A stretch of 64,000 bases of DNA, from NCBI RefSeq assembly GCF_005938745.2, contig NZ_VCBX02000001.1, forward strand, positions 2,204,001 to 2,268,000, in the 5' to 3' direction. The position numbers and the translations under genes are program-made. Position 1 is the first letter of the stretch; the number at the start of each line of letters is the position of its first letter. Source of the stretch: Rhodococcus sp. KBS0724 (GTDB lineage: Bacteria; Actinomycetota; Actinomycetes; Mycobacteriales; Mycobacteriaceae). Under the pieces are notes generated by a model that searched no databases, was not told where the DNA came from, and saw nothing but the letters and a program-made list of their open reading frames with translations. Shown one piece after another: positions 55,820-63,851 of the stretch.

Positions 55820-56322
55820 TCGGCCCGCAGTTTTGTGGCGACCAGGTCGAACTTCTTACGGTCCATGACCGCTCCTTCGCGGCGAATGCCGGCTTCCGGA
55901 ACGTCGAGGACACGATCCAACCTGATCCAACTCGGGCGGCCTTCGCTGTCCCACGGGCCGGATCCGATGGCGACCCAGTCCCGCTCGCCGTTGCGTTTGC
56001 TCTGCGACGACAGCATCAAGCCCAGGAGTGTGTCCCCGTCCCGGCCGACTACGAGAACGGGTCGGTCCTTCCCCTGCGTCGGATCCTCTTCGTAGGCGAC
56101 CCAGGTCCAGACGATCTCGCCCGGATCGGCTTTGCCGTCGAGGTCAGGGGAGTACTCGACCTTGCGGGCGCGATGCGCCGTAGGGACGGTGCGGGCGGCA
56201 ACGGGTCGACCGGATGCGCCTTTCGGCGCGTTCGACGACTGCAGTTGGCGTAGCAACGTCGGGCCCTTGTCCAGAGCGAAGTTGCCGAGGGTTCTGCCGA
56301 GCTGCTTCCACATGCTTGCCAT
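55804..56322 (-). CDS. PemK/MazF-like protein, no antitoxin partner
   Basis: About 172 residues. A 60-residue N-terminal extension with basic RKVEYSPDLDGKADPGEIVW leads into a MazF-like beta barrel (DRPVLVVGRDGDTLLGLMLSS, then WIRLDRVLDVPEAGIRREGAV). Those motifs match the PemK/MazF fold, including the conserved proline-rich entry and the late Asp-Arg. No antitoxin gene is adjacent, and lepA diverges from it. It corresponds by position to Rv2405. It could be a domesticated, non-toxic relative. Confidence 0.8.
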   Translation of the reverse strand: MASMWKQLGRTLGNFALDKGPTLLRQLQSSNAPKGASGRPVAARTVPTAHRARKVEYSPDLDGKADPGEIVWTWVAYEEDPTQGKDRPVLVVGRDGDTLLGLMLSSQSKRNGERDWVAIGSGPWDSEGRPSWIRLDRVLDVPEAGIRREGAVMDRKKFDLVATKLRADFSWS

Positions 56323-56384
56323 GGCGACCGAGCATAATCGCATGCCGCGCGGGAACCCCCCACGCGGCGGCGGTGAGACTTGGA

Positions 56385-56390
56385 TATCCT
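56385..56390 (+). promoter_or_regulatory. Probable -10 element of lepA
   Basis: TATCCT lies 11 bases before the preferred GTG start at 56402. The transcript would start around 56397 with a leader of only a few bases. Confidence 0.4.
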
Positions 56391-56401
56391 AAGGGTTGAC
56401 A

Positions 56402-58288
56402 GTGGCCCGGATCCGGGCCGGTGCCGGTCCGATTAAGGGGTCTCCCATCAGCAGCTTCGCCGACAAGACGTTCACGGATCCTGCGCAGATCCGGAACTTC
56501 TGCATCATTGCGCACATCGACCACGGTAAGTCGACGCTGGCAGACCGCATGCTGCAGCTCACCGGTGTGGTCGAGGAGCGGGCGATGCGTGCGCAGTATC
56601 TGGACCGCATGGACATCGAGCGCGAACGCGGCATCACCATCAAGGCTCAGAACGTCCGCCTGCCCTGGACTGTCAACGGTGAAGAGTTTGTCCTCCACCT
56701 CATCGACACTCCCGGTCACGTCGACTTCACGTACGAGGTCTCGCGTGCGCTCGAGGCGTGTGAAGGTGCGATTCTGCTGGTGGACGCGGCTCAGGGCATC
56801 GAAGCGCAGACGTTGGCCAACCTATACCTGGCGATGGAGAAGGATCTCAAGATCATTCCCGTCCTCAACAAGATCGACCTCCCGGCCGCTGATCCCGATC
56901 GCTATGCCGAGGAAATCGCGCACATCACCGGCTGTGAGCCCGGCGATGTTCTGCGCGTCTCGGGTAAGACCGGCATGGGCGTCAAGGAGCTTCTCGACGA
57001 GGTAATCGTGCAGATCCCCGCACCGGTCGGTGATGCGGACGGTCCGGCTCGCGCGATGATCTTCGACTCGGTCTACGACGCGTACCGCGGCGTGGTCACG
57101 TACGTGCGTGTTGTCGACGGCCGGATCCGTCCGCGCGAGAAGATCACGATGATGTCCACCGGCACCACCCACGAACTGCTCGAGGTCGGCATCATCTCGC
57201 CCGAGCCGAAGGCCAGTATCGGTCTGGGCGTCGGCGAGGTGGGCTACCTCATCACGGGTGTGAAGGACGTTCGCCAGTCGCGAGTCGGTGACACGGTCAC
57301 CACTGCGCGCAACGGCGCCACCCAACCGCTCGTCGGCTACCGCGATCCCAAGCCGATGGTCTACTCGGGCCTGTACCCGATGGACGGCTCGGACTACCCC
57401 GTACTGCGCGACGCGTTGGACAAGCTCCGCCTCAACGACGCGGCCCTGGCGTACGAGCCCGAGACGTCGGTCGCTCTCGGATTCGGTTTCCGCTGCGGCT
57501 TCCTCGGACTGCTGCACATGGAAATCACCCGTGACCGTCTCGAGCGCGAGTTCGGTCTCGAACTGATTTCCACCGCACCCAACGTCGTGTACCGCGTCGT
57601 GATGGAAGACGGGTCCGAGGTCATCGTCACCAACCCGTCGTACTGGCCCGAAGGCAAGGTTCGTGAAGTTTACGAGCCGGTCGCCAAGTGCACTGTCATC
57701 GCGCCGAGCGAGTACGTCGGCGCCATCATGGAGCTGTGCCAGTCGCGTCGCGGTGAGCTCGGCGGTATGGACTACCTGTCGGAGACCCGCGTCGAACTGC
57801 GTTACGAATTGCCCATGGGCGAGATCATGTTCGACTTCTTCGACGCGCTCAAGTCTCGCACCAAGGGTTACGCCAGCCTCGACTACGAAGAGGCCGGCGA
57901 GCAGCAGGCCGATCTGGTGAAGGTCGACATCCTGCTGCAGGGCGAGGCCGTCGACGCGTTCTCCTCGATCGTTCACCGTTCCAACGCCGGTGCTTACGGT
58001 GGCCGCATGACGTCGAAGCTGCGCGAGCTCATCCCGCGCCAGCAGTTCGAGGTTCCGATCCAGGCTGCGATCGGCGCGAAGATCATATCGCGCGAGAACA
58101 TTCGCGCGATCCGCAAGGACGTTCTTGCCAAGTGCTACGGCGGCGACATCAGCCGTAAGCGCAAGCTGCTCGAGAAGCAGAAGGAAGGCAAGAAGCGGAT
58201 GAAGACCATCGGCCGCGTCGAGGTTCCGCAGGAAGCCTTCGTGGCAGCTCTGACATCCGAATCGGTCGGCGAGAAGCCCAAGAAGTAG
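56402..58288 (+). CDS. lepA: Elongation factor 4 (LepA)
   Basis: About 628 residues of a translational GTPase. G1 is [16 protein letters not shown]2 lies in RERGITI, G3 is DTPGHVDF and G4 is NKID. Then come domain II, the EF-G-like domains and the LepA-specific C-terminal domain ([21 protein letters not shown]). It binds stalled ribosomes and promotes back-translocation or initiation of assembly. GTG 56402 is preferred because AAGGG is six bases upstream; TTG 56396 is possible. The nitronate-monooxygenase-like gene follows after six bases. Confidence 0.97.
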   Translation: MARIRAGAGPIKGSPISSFADKTFTDPAQIRNFCIIAHIDHGKSTLADRMLQLTGVVEERAMRAQYLDRMDIERERGITIKAQNVRLPWTVNGEEFVLHLIDTPGHVDFTYEVSRALEACEGAILLVDAAQGIEAQTLANLYLAMEKDLKIIPVLNKIDLPAADPDRYAEEIAHITGCEPGDVLRVSGKTGMGVKELLDEVIVQIPAPVGDADGPARAMIFDSVYDAYRGVVTYVRVVDGRIRPREKITMMSTGTTHELLEVGIISPEPKASIGLGVGEVGYLITGVKDVRQSRVGDTVTTARNGATQPLVGYRDPKPMVYSGLYPMDGSDYPVLRDALDKLRLNDAALAYEPETSVALGFGFRCGFLGLLHMEITRDRLEREFGLELISTAPNVVYRVVMEDGSEVIVTNPSYWPEGKVREVYEPVAKCTVIAPSEYVGAIMELCQSRRGELGGMDYLSETRVELRYELPMGEIMFDFFDALKSRTKGYASLDYEEAGEQQADLVKVDILLQGEAVDAFSSIVHRSNAGAYGGRMTSKLRELIPRQQFEVPIQAAIGAKIISRENIRAIRKDVLAKCYGGDISRKRKLLEKQKEGKKRMKTIGRVEVPQEAFVAALTSESVGEKPKK

Positions 58289-58294
58289 GAGCGC

Positions 58295-59230
58295 ATGATC
58301 ACCACCTGGTTGTCCCGAGAATTCGGAATCGAGATCCCCGTTCTCGGGGCACCCATGGGTGGGCGGGCAGGTGGCGCCCTCGCCGGCGCGGTTTCCGCTG
58401 CCGGCGGGTTGGGTCTGCTGGGGGCGGCCAGGTACAACACGCCCGAGTGGATCGAGACCGAAGCCGACGTGGCCCGGTCGATCGGCGGGAAATTCGGTGT
58501 CGGCCTCATGACGTGGTCGCTGCCCGAGAACGAATTGATGCTCGACACCGCGATCGCGGTCAAGCCCACCATGATCACGTTGTCGTTCGGTGATCCCGCC
58601 GCCTACGTCGGCCGCATTCACGACGCCGGGATTCCCGTTGTGTCGCAGATCAATACGCTCGAAGACCTCCGCGTCGTCGAGGCAGCCGGAGTGGACGCCG
58701 TCATCGCGCAGGGCGGTGAGGCAGGCGGGCATACCGGCCGGATCGGAACTTTGCCGCTGTTGCAGGAGATCCTCGAAGCAACCTCGCTGCCGGTGCTCGC
58801 TGCCGGTGGAATCGGAACAGGCCGCGGTCTGGCAGCAGTCATCGCGGCCGGTGGTCAGGGCGTCATGATCGGGACAGCGCTACTCGCGAGCCCCGAAACC
58901 GTCGGCCCGGACTATGCGCGTGATCGCGTCGTCGAAGCCGGGAGTACGGATACCGTGTACACCTCTGTGTTCGATCGGGCGCGCAGTCAGCCGTGGCCGC
59001 AGCGTTGGGGTGGCCGGGCCATCGCCAACGACTTCACGGCAGCGTGGGACGGCGTCGACGCCGATGAGGAAACTCTCGCGAAGGCGTACGACCCGTCCGA
59101 TCCGCGCAACGGCGTCGTGTACGCCGGTGAAGCTGTAGGACTTGTGCACGGAACTCATCCGGCCGCCGACGTGGTTCGGCGGATCGGCGCGGATGCGGAG
59201 CGCCACCTCTCTGCTGTGCGCCTTTCTTAA
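58295..59230 (+). CDS. Nitronate monooxygenase / FMN-dependent 2-nitropropane dioxygenase family
   Basis: 311 residues of an FMN TIM barrel. It has IPVLGAPMGGRAGGALAGAVSAAG, VDAVIAQGGEAGGHTG with the conserved His, VLAAGGIGTGRGLAAVIAAGGQGVMIGTAL for FMN phosphate, and a C-terminal helical part. It would oxidise nitronates or reduce enoyl substrates; substrate cannot be told. It begins six bases after lepA, so the two are co-transcribed. The stop codon lies in the loop of a strong terminator hairpin. Confidence 0.9.
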   Translation: MITTWLSREFGIEIPVLGAPMGGRAGGALAGAVSAAGGLGLLGAARYNTPEWIETEADVARSIGGKFGVGLMTWSLPENELMLDTAIAVKPTMITLSFGDPAAYVGRIHDAGIPVVSQINTLEDLRVVEAAGVDAVIAQGGEAGGHTGRIGTLPLLQEILEATSLPVLAAGGIGTGRGLAAVIAAGGQGVMIGTALLASPETVGPDYARDRVVEAGSTDTVYTSVFDRARSQPWPQRWGGRAIANDFTAAWDGVDADEETLAKAYDPSDPRNGVVYAGEAVGLVHGTHPAADVVRRIGADAERHLSAVRLS

Positions 59231-59249
59231 CCGTAAAGGCGCACAGCAG
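59211..59249. terminator. Bidirectional terminator at the NMO/trehalase convergence
   Basis: TGCTGTGCGCCTTT (59212-59225) pairs perfectly with AAAGGCGCACAGCA (59235-59248), and one more C-G pair closes it. The 9-base loop holds the TAA stop of the plus-strand gene. Confidence 0.85.
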
Positions 59250-59253
59250 GAGA

Positions 59254-61212
59254 TTACGTCGCGTTGTGCGCCGGCTGGAAGGCTCCGGCTTCTGCGGCCT
59301 CTTCAGCGCGGATCACGTGCACCACGGCGTTGATCAATGCCAGGTGTGTGAACGCTTGCGGGAAGTTTCCGAGATGCCGGCCGGTGTGTGCGTCGATCTC
59401 CTCGGCGTAGAGCTTGAGCGGGCTGGCAAATCCGAGTAGACGCTCACACAGGTGCTTTGCGCGATCGAGTTCGCCGATCTCGACCAACGCCGAGACCAAC
59501 CAGAACGAGCAGATGGTGAAGGTGCCCTCCTCGCCGCTCAAGCCGTCGTCGGTGGTCTCGACGCGATAGCGCAGAACCAGGCCTTCTTCGGTGAGTTCGT
59601 CGGCGATCGCAAGAACGGTTGCCCGGATGCGGGGATCGTCGGCCGGGAGGAAACGCAGGAGCGGCGCGAGTAGCAGCGACGCGTCGAGTGAATTGTGGCC
59701 GTATCGCTGAGTGAGCACGCCGCGTGAGTCGACGCCGTGAGCGAGGATGTCAGCTTTGATCTCGTCGGCGATGGCGGTCCATTGCTGGGCAAAGCTCTTC
59801 TCGCCCTGCATTTCTGCGAGCTTGGCACCGCGGTCGAGTGCAACCCAGCACATGATCTTCGACGACGTGAAGTGTTGCGGTTCGCCGCGCACTTCCCAGA
59901 TCCCGCGGTCGGGTTGACGCCAATGCTTGATGGCTTCCTCGACTTGCCTCTTGAGGAGCGGCCACAACGCTTCGGGGACGCGCTCGCGGGTACGGATGTG
60001 GAGATACACGGAGTCGAGCATGGTGCCCCAGATGTCGTGCTGCTTCTGGTCGAACGCGCCGTTGCCGATGCGTACCGGTCGCGCACCGTCGTAGCCGGAC
60101 AGGTGGCTCAGTTCGGATTCCTCGAGTGTGCGCTCACCGCCGATGCCGTACATGACTTGCAAGGGGTGCGGTTTCCCGTGGTCGGAACTGGAGACGTCGT
60201 AGATGAAGTTGAAGAAATCGTTGGCTTCGCGGTCGAGTCCGAGGGTGTAGAGGCCCCAGAGTGCGAAGGTGGAATCGCGAACCCAGGCGTAGCGGTAGTC
60301 CCAGTTTCGTTCTCCGCCAGGGGTTTCCGGGAGCGATGTCGTGGAGGCGGCCAGAAGAGCGCCGGTGGGGGCGTAGGTGAGCCCCTTGAGGGTGAGAGCG
60401 CTGCGCTGGAGGTAGGCCCGCCACGGATGGTCGGGGAACTTGCCGATGGTGACCCATTCACGCCACGATTTTGCGGTCTGCCACATCATCTCGGCGGCTT
60501 CGTCGAAAGTCTGCGGCGACGGCAGTTCGGACCACGACAATGCGACGAACGCGTTGTCGCCCTCGACCAGCCGGGTGCGGGCGCGGGCTTCGCGGCCTTC
60601 GAGTCCGAGCCGTAGATCGGTGGTGAGGCGAAGTGACGGATGATCGCCCGGCCGCGACGAATGGCACGTTGCCGTCGCCTCTTCGTACACCTTGCCGGTG
60701 TACTCCCAGATTGCGGCGCCGCGGTGGTAATCGAAGGCCGGTTCGCAGCTCATCTCGAGCTCGACAGTGCCGCTGACGCACTTCACAGTGCGGAGCAGGA
60801 TGTGTTCTGCATCCCAGTCGGTAGGTGTGCGCCGGTGAGTGCTCGAACGCTTGTCGACGTTGTGCCACGGGCCCAGAACCAGTGCGTCGCGCACGACCAG
60901 CCATCCGGTCTCGGTCTGCCAGGTGGTCTCGAGAATGAGCCCGCCGGGAAGGTAGCGGCGAGCGGCCGGCACGTTCTGGCCGTAGGGGCCGATCCGGAAG
61001 TGCCCTGCACTGCGATCCAGGATCGCGCCGAAGACGCTCGGAGAGTCGGGGCGTGGGACGCACATCCACTCCACCGATCCGTTTCGGGCGATCAAGCAGG
61101 ATGTCTCGCAGTCGGACAGAAATGCGTAGTCGTCGATGGGTGGGAAGTTGCTTCGATGGTGGCCTGCCGTTGTGGAGGGGACGGCCTGCATTACTTCGTC
61201 GTCGACACTCAT
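59254..61212 (-). CDS. GH15 family glycoside hydrolase, probable trehalase
   Basis: About 652 residues. The N-terminal part begins FPPIDDYAFLSDCETSCLI, the usual entry of actinobacterial GH15 trehalases. The (alpha/alpha)6 barrel has NWDYRYAWVRDSTFALWGLY and WEVRGEPQHFTSSKIMCWVALDRG (first catalytic Glu region), with the later acid in EEGTFTICSFWLVSAL. It matches the Rv2402/mycobacterial trehalase by position and motifs. It would cleave trehalose to two glucoses. The start among ATG 61212, 61191 and GTG 61248 is uncertain. A 77-bp gap separates it from the divergent small membrane gene. Confidence 0.9.
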   Translation of the reverse strand: MSVDDEVMQAVPSTTAGHHRSNFPPIDDYAFLSDCETSCLIARNGSVEWMCVPRPDSPSVFGAILDRSAGHFRIGPYGQNVPAARRYLPGGLILETTWQTETGWLVVRDALVLGPWHNVDKRSSTHRRTPTDWDAEHILLRTVKCVSGTVELEMSCEPAFDYHRGAAIWEYTGKVYEEATATCHSSRPGDHPSLRLTTDLRLGLEGREARARTRLVEGDNAFVALSWSELPSPQTFDEAAEMMWQTAKSWREWVTIGKFPDHPWRAYLQRSALTLKGLTYAPTGALLAASTTSLPETPGGERNWDYRYAWVRDSTFALWGLYTLGLDREANDFFNFIYDVSSSDHGKPHPLQVMYGIGGERTLEESELSHLSGYDGARPVRIGNGAFDQKQHDIWGTMLDSVYLHIRTRERVPEALWPLLKRQVEEAIKHWRQPDRGIWEVRGEPQHFTSSKIMCWVALDRGAKLAEMQGEKSFAQQWTAIADEIKADILAHGVDSRGVLTQRYGHNSLDASLLLAPLLRFLPADDPRIRATVLAIADELTEEGLVLRYRVETTDDGLSGEEGTFTICSFWLVSALVEIGELDRAKHLCERLLGFASPLKLYAEEIDAHTGRHLGNFPQAFTHLALINAVVHVIRAEEAAEAGAFQPAHNAT

Positions 61213-61289
61213 TCGGACATTGTCCGGCCAGATCTGGGACACGTCCACTCCACGGCCATTCGGTGCCGGTGGCCCCGAACGATAGGGTG

Positions 61290-61517
61290 ATGGGCGTGGA
61301 CCGAATTGCAGGTTGGTGGGACGGCGTGGAGCTGTGGATTGCGGGGCTTCCCTTCATCCCACAGGTCGTGTTGGTCCTTGCCGTTGTAGTTCCCCTGTGC
61401 GCCGGCGTCGCGATCGGTTTGGATCGCGGATTGTCCGCTGTGTTGTCGTCGCCGGTCTTCGAGTGGCTGCGACGCAACCCGGCGACGGTCTCCGATGAAA
61501 CCCCTGAGAAATCCTGA
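61290..61517 (+). CDS. Small conserved membrane protein (Rv2401A-like)
   Basis: 75 residues. A short N-terminal amphipathic part (VDRIAGWWDGVELWIAG) leads to one strong membrane helix (FIPQVVLVLAVVVPLCAGV), and LRRNPATVSD is the polar tail. AGGG is just upstream of the ATG. GTG 61296 is an alternative. It is conserved in mycobacteria and rhodococci near the sulfate importer and trehalase. Function is unknown. Confidence 0.8.
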   Translation: MGVDRIAGWWDGVELWIAGLPFIPQVVLVLAVVVPLCAGVAIGLDRGLSAVLSSPVFEWLRRNPATVSDETPEKS

Positions 61518-61536
61518 GAGAAGTCGAGGAAAACCG

Positions 61537-61614
61537 ATGCCCCGCTCACGGGTCACTCTTGCCCTGATCGCCCTGATCCTTCTTTGTATCGTGGCCTGGC
61601 TTCTCACTCGTTAG
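61537..61614 (+). CDS. 25-residue single-span membrane microprotein
   Basis: ATG 61537 to TAG 61612-61614 gives MPRSRV followed by a hydrophobic stretch of about 17 residues and a closing Thr-Arg. The positive N-terminus, central membrane helix and lone arginine at the end form a typical small membrane protein. GAGGA lies seven bases upstream. It is 19 bases after the 75-residue membrane protein gene and looks co-transcribed. No known homologue was recognised. It is short enough that chance cannot be excluded. Confidence 0.55.
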   Translation: MPRSRVTLALIALILLCIVAWLLTR

Positions 61615-61646
61615 AGATTCGATTCGAGACCGCCGGAACGCTCTGC

Positions 61647-61652
61647 TAGAGT
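61647..61652 (+). promoter_or_regulatory. Probable -10 of the sulfate-importer leader transcript
   Basis: TAGAGT ends seven bases before the GTG at 61660. Transcription is expected to start at that GTG, giving a leaderless first ORF. No strong -35 is seen. Confidence 0.55.
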
Positions 61653-61659
61653 CCACGAC

Positions 61660-61749
61660 GTGTCCGAAGCAGCAGCTCCTGAGATCCGCCACCAGTTGGC
61701 GTTGATCGCTGTCGGCATGCTCGACGTCGCTGACGTCGCCTGTTGTTGA
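61660..61749 (+). CDS. Cys-Cys-ending leaderless leader peptide of the sulfate importer
   Basis: GTG 61660 opens a 29-codon frame (begins SEAAAPEIRHQLALIAV after the start) that ends Val-Ala-Cys-Cys-stop, with TGT TGT TGA at 61741-61749. A TAGAGT -10 seven bases upstream places the transcript start at the GTG. Mycobacteria have leaderless short ORFs ending in consecutive cysteines that act as cysteine-responsive attenuators of sulfur genes; this fits in every feature. Ribosome stalling at the Cys codons when cysteine is scarce would change folding of the hairpins downstream. Confidence 0.8.
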   Translation: MSEAAAPEIRHQLALIAVGMLDVADVACC

Positions 61750-61759
61750 TTTCCCTGTA

Positions 61760-61901
61760 GTTCGAATTCCGCGGCGGTGCACTTGCGCCCCGCTCGAACT
61801 CTTCTGCGCGTTCCTCGCGCCCCCGACCAAGGGCATCTGAAAGCCCCGTCGGCTCCCCATGTCCGAACGTCCCGATGGATTCAGCCCCAGAGGTCTCGGA
61901 C
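61760..61901 (+). promoter_or_regulatory. Three-hairpin attenuator region upstream of sbp
   Basis: Three consecutive stem-loops follow the Cys-Cys ORF: GTTCGA/TCGAAC (61760-61799), CCGAC/GTCGG with an inner GGGC/GCCC (61823-61852), and GTCCGA/TCGGAC (61861-61901). A direct repeat GTCAGCCC (61913 and 61926) flanks a T5 run. The sbp ribosome binding site GGAAGG is at 61938-61943. This suggests alternative folding controlled by ribosome position. Confidence 0.65.
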
Positions 61902-61951
61902 TTTCACGCTCGGTCAGCCCTTTTTGTCAGCCCTCTCGGAAGGTATCTGCA

Positions 61952-62983
61952 ATGAAACGCCGTTCCCGCACACTCCTCACTGCTATCGCGACCATGGGGG
62001 CCGTGGTACTCACAGCGTGCAGCGGTGGCTCGAGCGATACCGTCGGCGCCGACGCCGTCGCCAGCGACGGCAGCGCCGGCACGATCAACCTGTTTGCCTA
62101 CGCGGTTCCGAAGCCCGGCTTCGACAAGCTGATTCCCGCCTTCCAGGAGACGGAAGACGGCAAGAATGTCGCGTTCAACCCGTCGTACGGCGCATCGGGT
62201 GACCAGTCGCGCAAGGTGAAGGACGGTGCTGAAGCCGACTTCGTCAACTTCTCCGTCGAGCCGGACATCACGCGCCTCGTCGACGCCGGCCTGGTGGACA
62301 AGAACTGGAATCAGGACGCCTACAACGGAATTCCGTTCGGATCGGTTGTCACCATCGTGACGCGTCCGGGAAACCCGAAGGGCATCAAGGACTGGGACGA
62401 CCTGCTGCAGCCCGGCCTCGAAGTTGTCACCCCGAACCCGTTCAGCTCGGGCTCGGCCAAGTGGAACCTGCTGGCGCCGTACGCGGCAAAGAGTGACGGC
62501 GGCAAGAACCCGCAGGCCGGCCTCGACTACATCACCGCGCTCGTCAACGATCACGTCAAGATCCAGCCGAAGTCGGGCCGCGAAGCATCGGAAGCCTTCT
62601 TGCAGGGCAGCGGCGACGTTCTGATCAGCTACGAGAACGAAGCACTGTTCATCGAGGGCAACGGCGATCCGGTCGAGCACGTCACCCCGCCGACGACGTT
62701 CAAGATCGAGAACCCGGTCGCAGTGCTGACGAACAGCAAGGTTCTGGAGAAGGCAACGGCGTTCAAGGACTACCTCTACACCACCGAAGGCCAGAAGCTG
62801 TGGGCCGAAGCAGGATTCCGCCCGGTTGATCCCGCGGTTGCCGCCGAGTACGCCAGCAAGTTCCCCGAGCCCACGAAGCTGTGGACCATCACGGATCTGG
62901 GTGGCTGGAAGACCGTCGACGCCGAACTGTTCACCAAGGACACCGGTTCCATCGCCGTAATCTACGACAACGCAACCAAGTAA
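61952..62983 (+). CDS. sbp: Sulfate/thiosulfate-binding lipoprotein
   Basis: 343 residues. The signal peptide KRRSRTLLTAIATMGAVVL ends in a lipobox-like LTAC, making this a lipid-anchored binding protein. The mature part has the Sbp/SubI pattern: TINLFAYAVPKPGFDKLIPAFQ, FNPSYGASGDQSRKVKDG, ADFVNFSVEPDITRLV, VTIVTRPGNPKGIKDWDDL and NPFSSGSAKWN. It captures sulfate for the CysT/CysW channel. ATG 61952 follows GGAAGG by eight bases. It is followed by cysT after seven bases. Confidence 0.95.
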   Translation: MKRRSRTLLTAIATMGAVVLTACSGGSSDTVGADAVASDGSAGTINLFAYAVPKPGFDKLIPAFQETEDGKNVAFNPSYGASGDQSRKVKDGAEADFVNFSVEPDITRLVDAGLVDKNWNQDAYNGIPFGSVVTIVTRPGNPKGIKDWDDLLQPGLEVVTPNPFSSGSAKWNLLAPYAAKSDGGKNPQAGLDYITALVNDHVKIQPKSGREASEAFLQGSGDVLISYENEALFIEGNGDPVEHVTPPTTFKIENPVAVLTNSKVLEKATAFKDYLYTTEGQKLWAEAGFRPVDPAVAAEYASKFPEPTKLWTITDLGGWKTVDAELFTKDTGSIAVIYDNATK

Positions 62984-62990
62984 GACTGCC

Positions 62991-63851
62991 GTGACCGACA
63001 CCATTGAACGCACACCCGTGACCCGCAAACCCGTGACCCGCAAACCCAAACTCGCGCGGGTCACGGGAAGCGTCGGGCCACTCGGCATCGGCGTGGCCAC
63101 ACTCTGGCTTTCCATCATCGTCCTGCTGCCACTCGCGGCGCTGACCGTCACCGCTTTCGACGACGGTATCGCCGGGTTCTGGGACGCCATCACCGCACCG
63201 GTTGCGTTGGCGTCGTTGCGGGTGACGTTGTTCGCCTCGATCGTCGTAGCGTTGATCAACGTCGTGATGGGCACGATCATCGCGTGGGTGCTCGTGCGAG
63301 ACGAGTTCCCGGGCAAGCGAATTGTGAACGCGATGATCGACCTGCCGTTTGCGTTGCCGACCATCGTGGCGTCGATCGTGCTGCTGTCGCTGTACGGACC
63401 GCAGTCGCCGATCGACATTCACCTCAACGCAACCCAGCCCGGCCTGATCGTCGCGCTGGCATTCGTGACGCTGCCGTTCGTGGTGCGCTCGGTGCAACCG
63501 GTGCTGATGGAGGTCGATCGCGAAGTAGAGGAAGCGGCAGCATCTCTGGGTGCTTCCAACTGGACGATCTTCCGTTCCGTGGTGTTGCCGACACTGGCTC
63601 CTGCCGTGATTTCAGGAGCCGGCCTGGCGTTTGCGCGAGCTATCGGTGAATACGGTTCCGTGGTCCTCATCGGCGGCAACATTCCGCGCGTGACGCAGGT
63701 GACGTCGCAGTACATTCAGCAGCAGATCGAAATCGATCGCCCCACCAATGCTGCTGCGGTGTCGGTGGCTTTGCTGCTCATCGCGTTCGTGACGCTGTTC
63801 GTTCTGCGTCTCTTCGCTTCCCGGGGCCAACGACGTGAGGAACGCGGCTGA
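62991..63851 (+). CDS. cysT: Sulfate ABC transporter permease CysT
   Basis: 286 residues with six membrane segments. The CysT-specific YGPQSPIDIHLNATQPGLI loop and the ABC-permease EAA motif (EVEEAAASLGASNWTIFRSVVLP) are present. The N-terminal tail has a 12-base direct repeat giving two copies of PVTRK. It forms the importer channel with CysW. GTG 62991 starts seven bases after sbp. The stop overlaps the cysW ATG (TGATG). Confidence 0.95.
   Translation: MTDTIERTPVTRKPVTRKPKLARVTGSVGPLGIGVATLWLSIIVLLPLAALTVTAFDDGIAGFWDAITAPVALASLRVTLFASIVVALINVVMGTIIAWVLVRDEFPGKRIVNAMIDLPFALPTIVASIVLLSLYGPQSPIDIHLNATQPGLIVALAFVTLPFVVRSVQPVLMEVDREVEEAAASLGASNWTIFRSVVLPTLAPAVISGAGLAFARAIGEYGSVVLIGGNIPRVTQVTSQYIQQQIEIDRPTNAAAVSVALLLIAFVTLFVLRLFASRGQRREERG

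Noticed and set aside
56822..58732. A 636-codon open frame on the minus strand
   Set aside because: Antisense to lepA and the nitronate-monooxygenase gene, with no family similarity.
62991..63060. 12-base direct repeat at the start of cysT as a mobile or regulatory repeat
   Set aside because: It only duplicates the PVTRK codons in the cytoplasmic tail; an in-frame coding repeat explains it.
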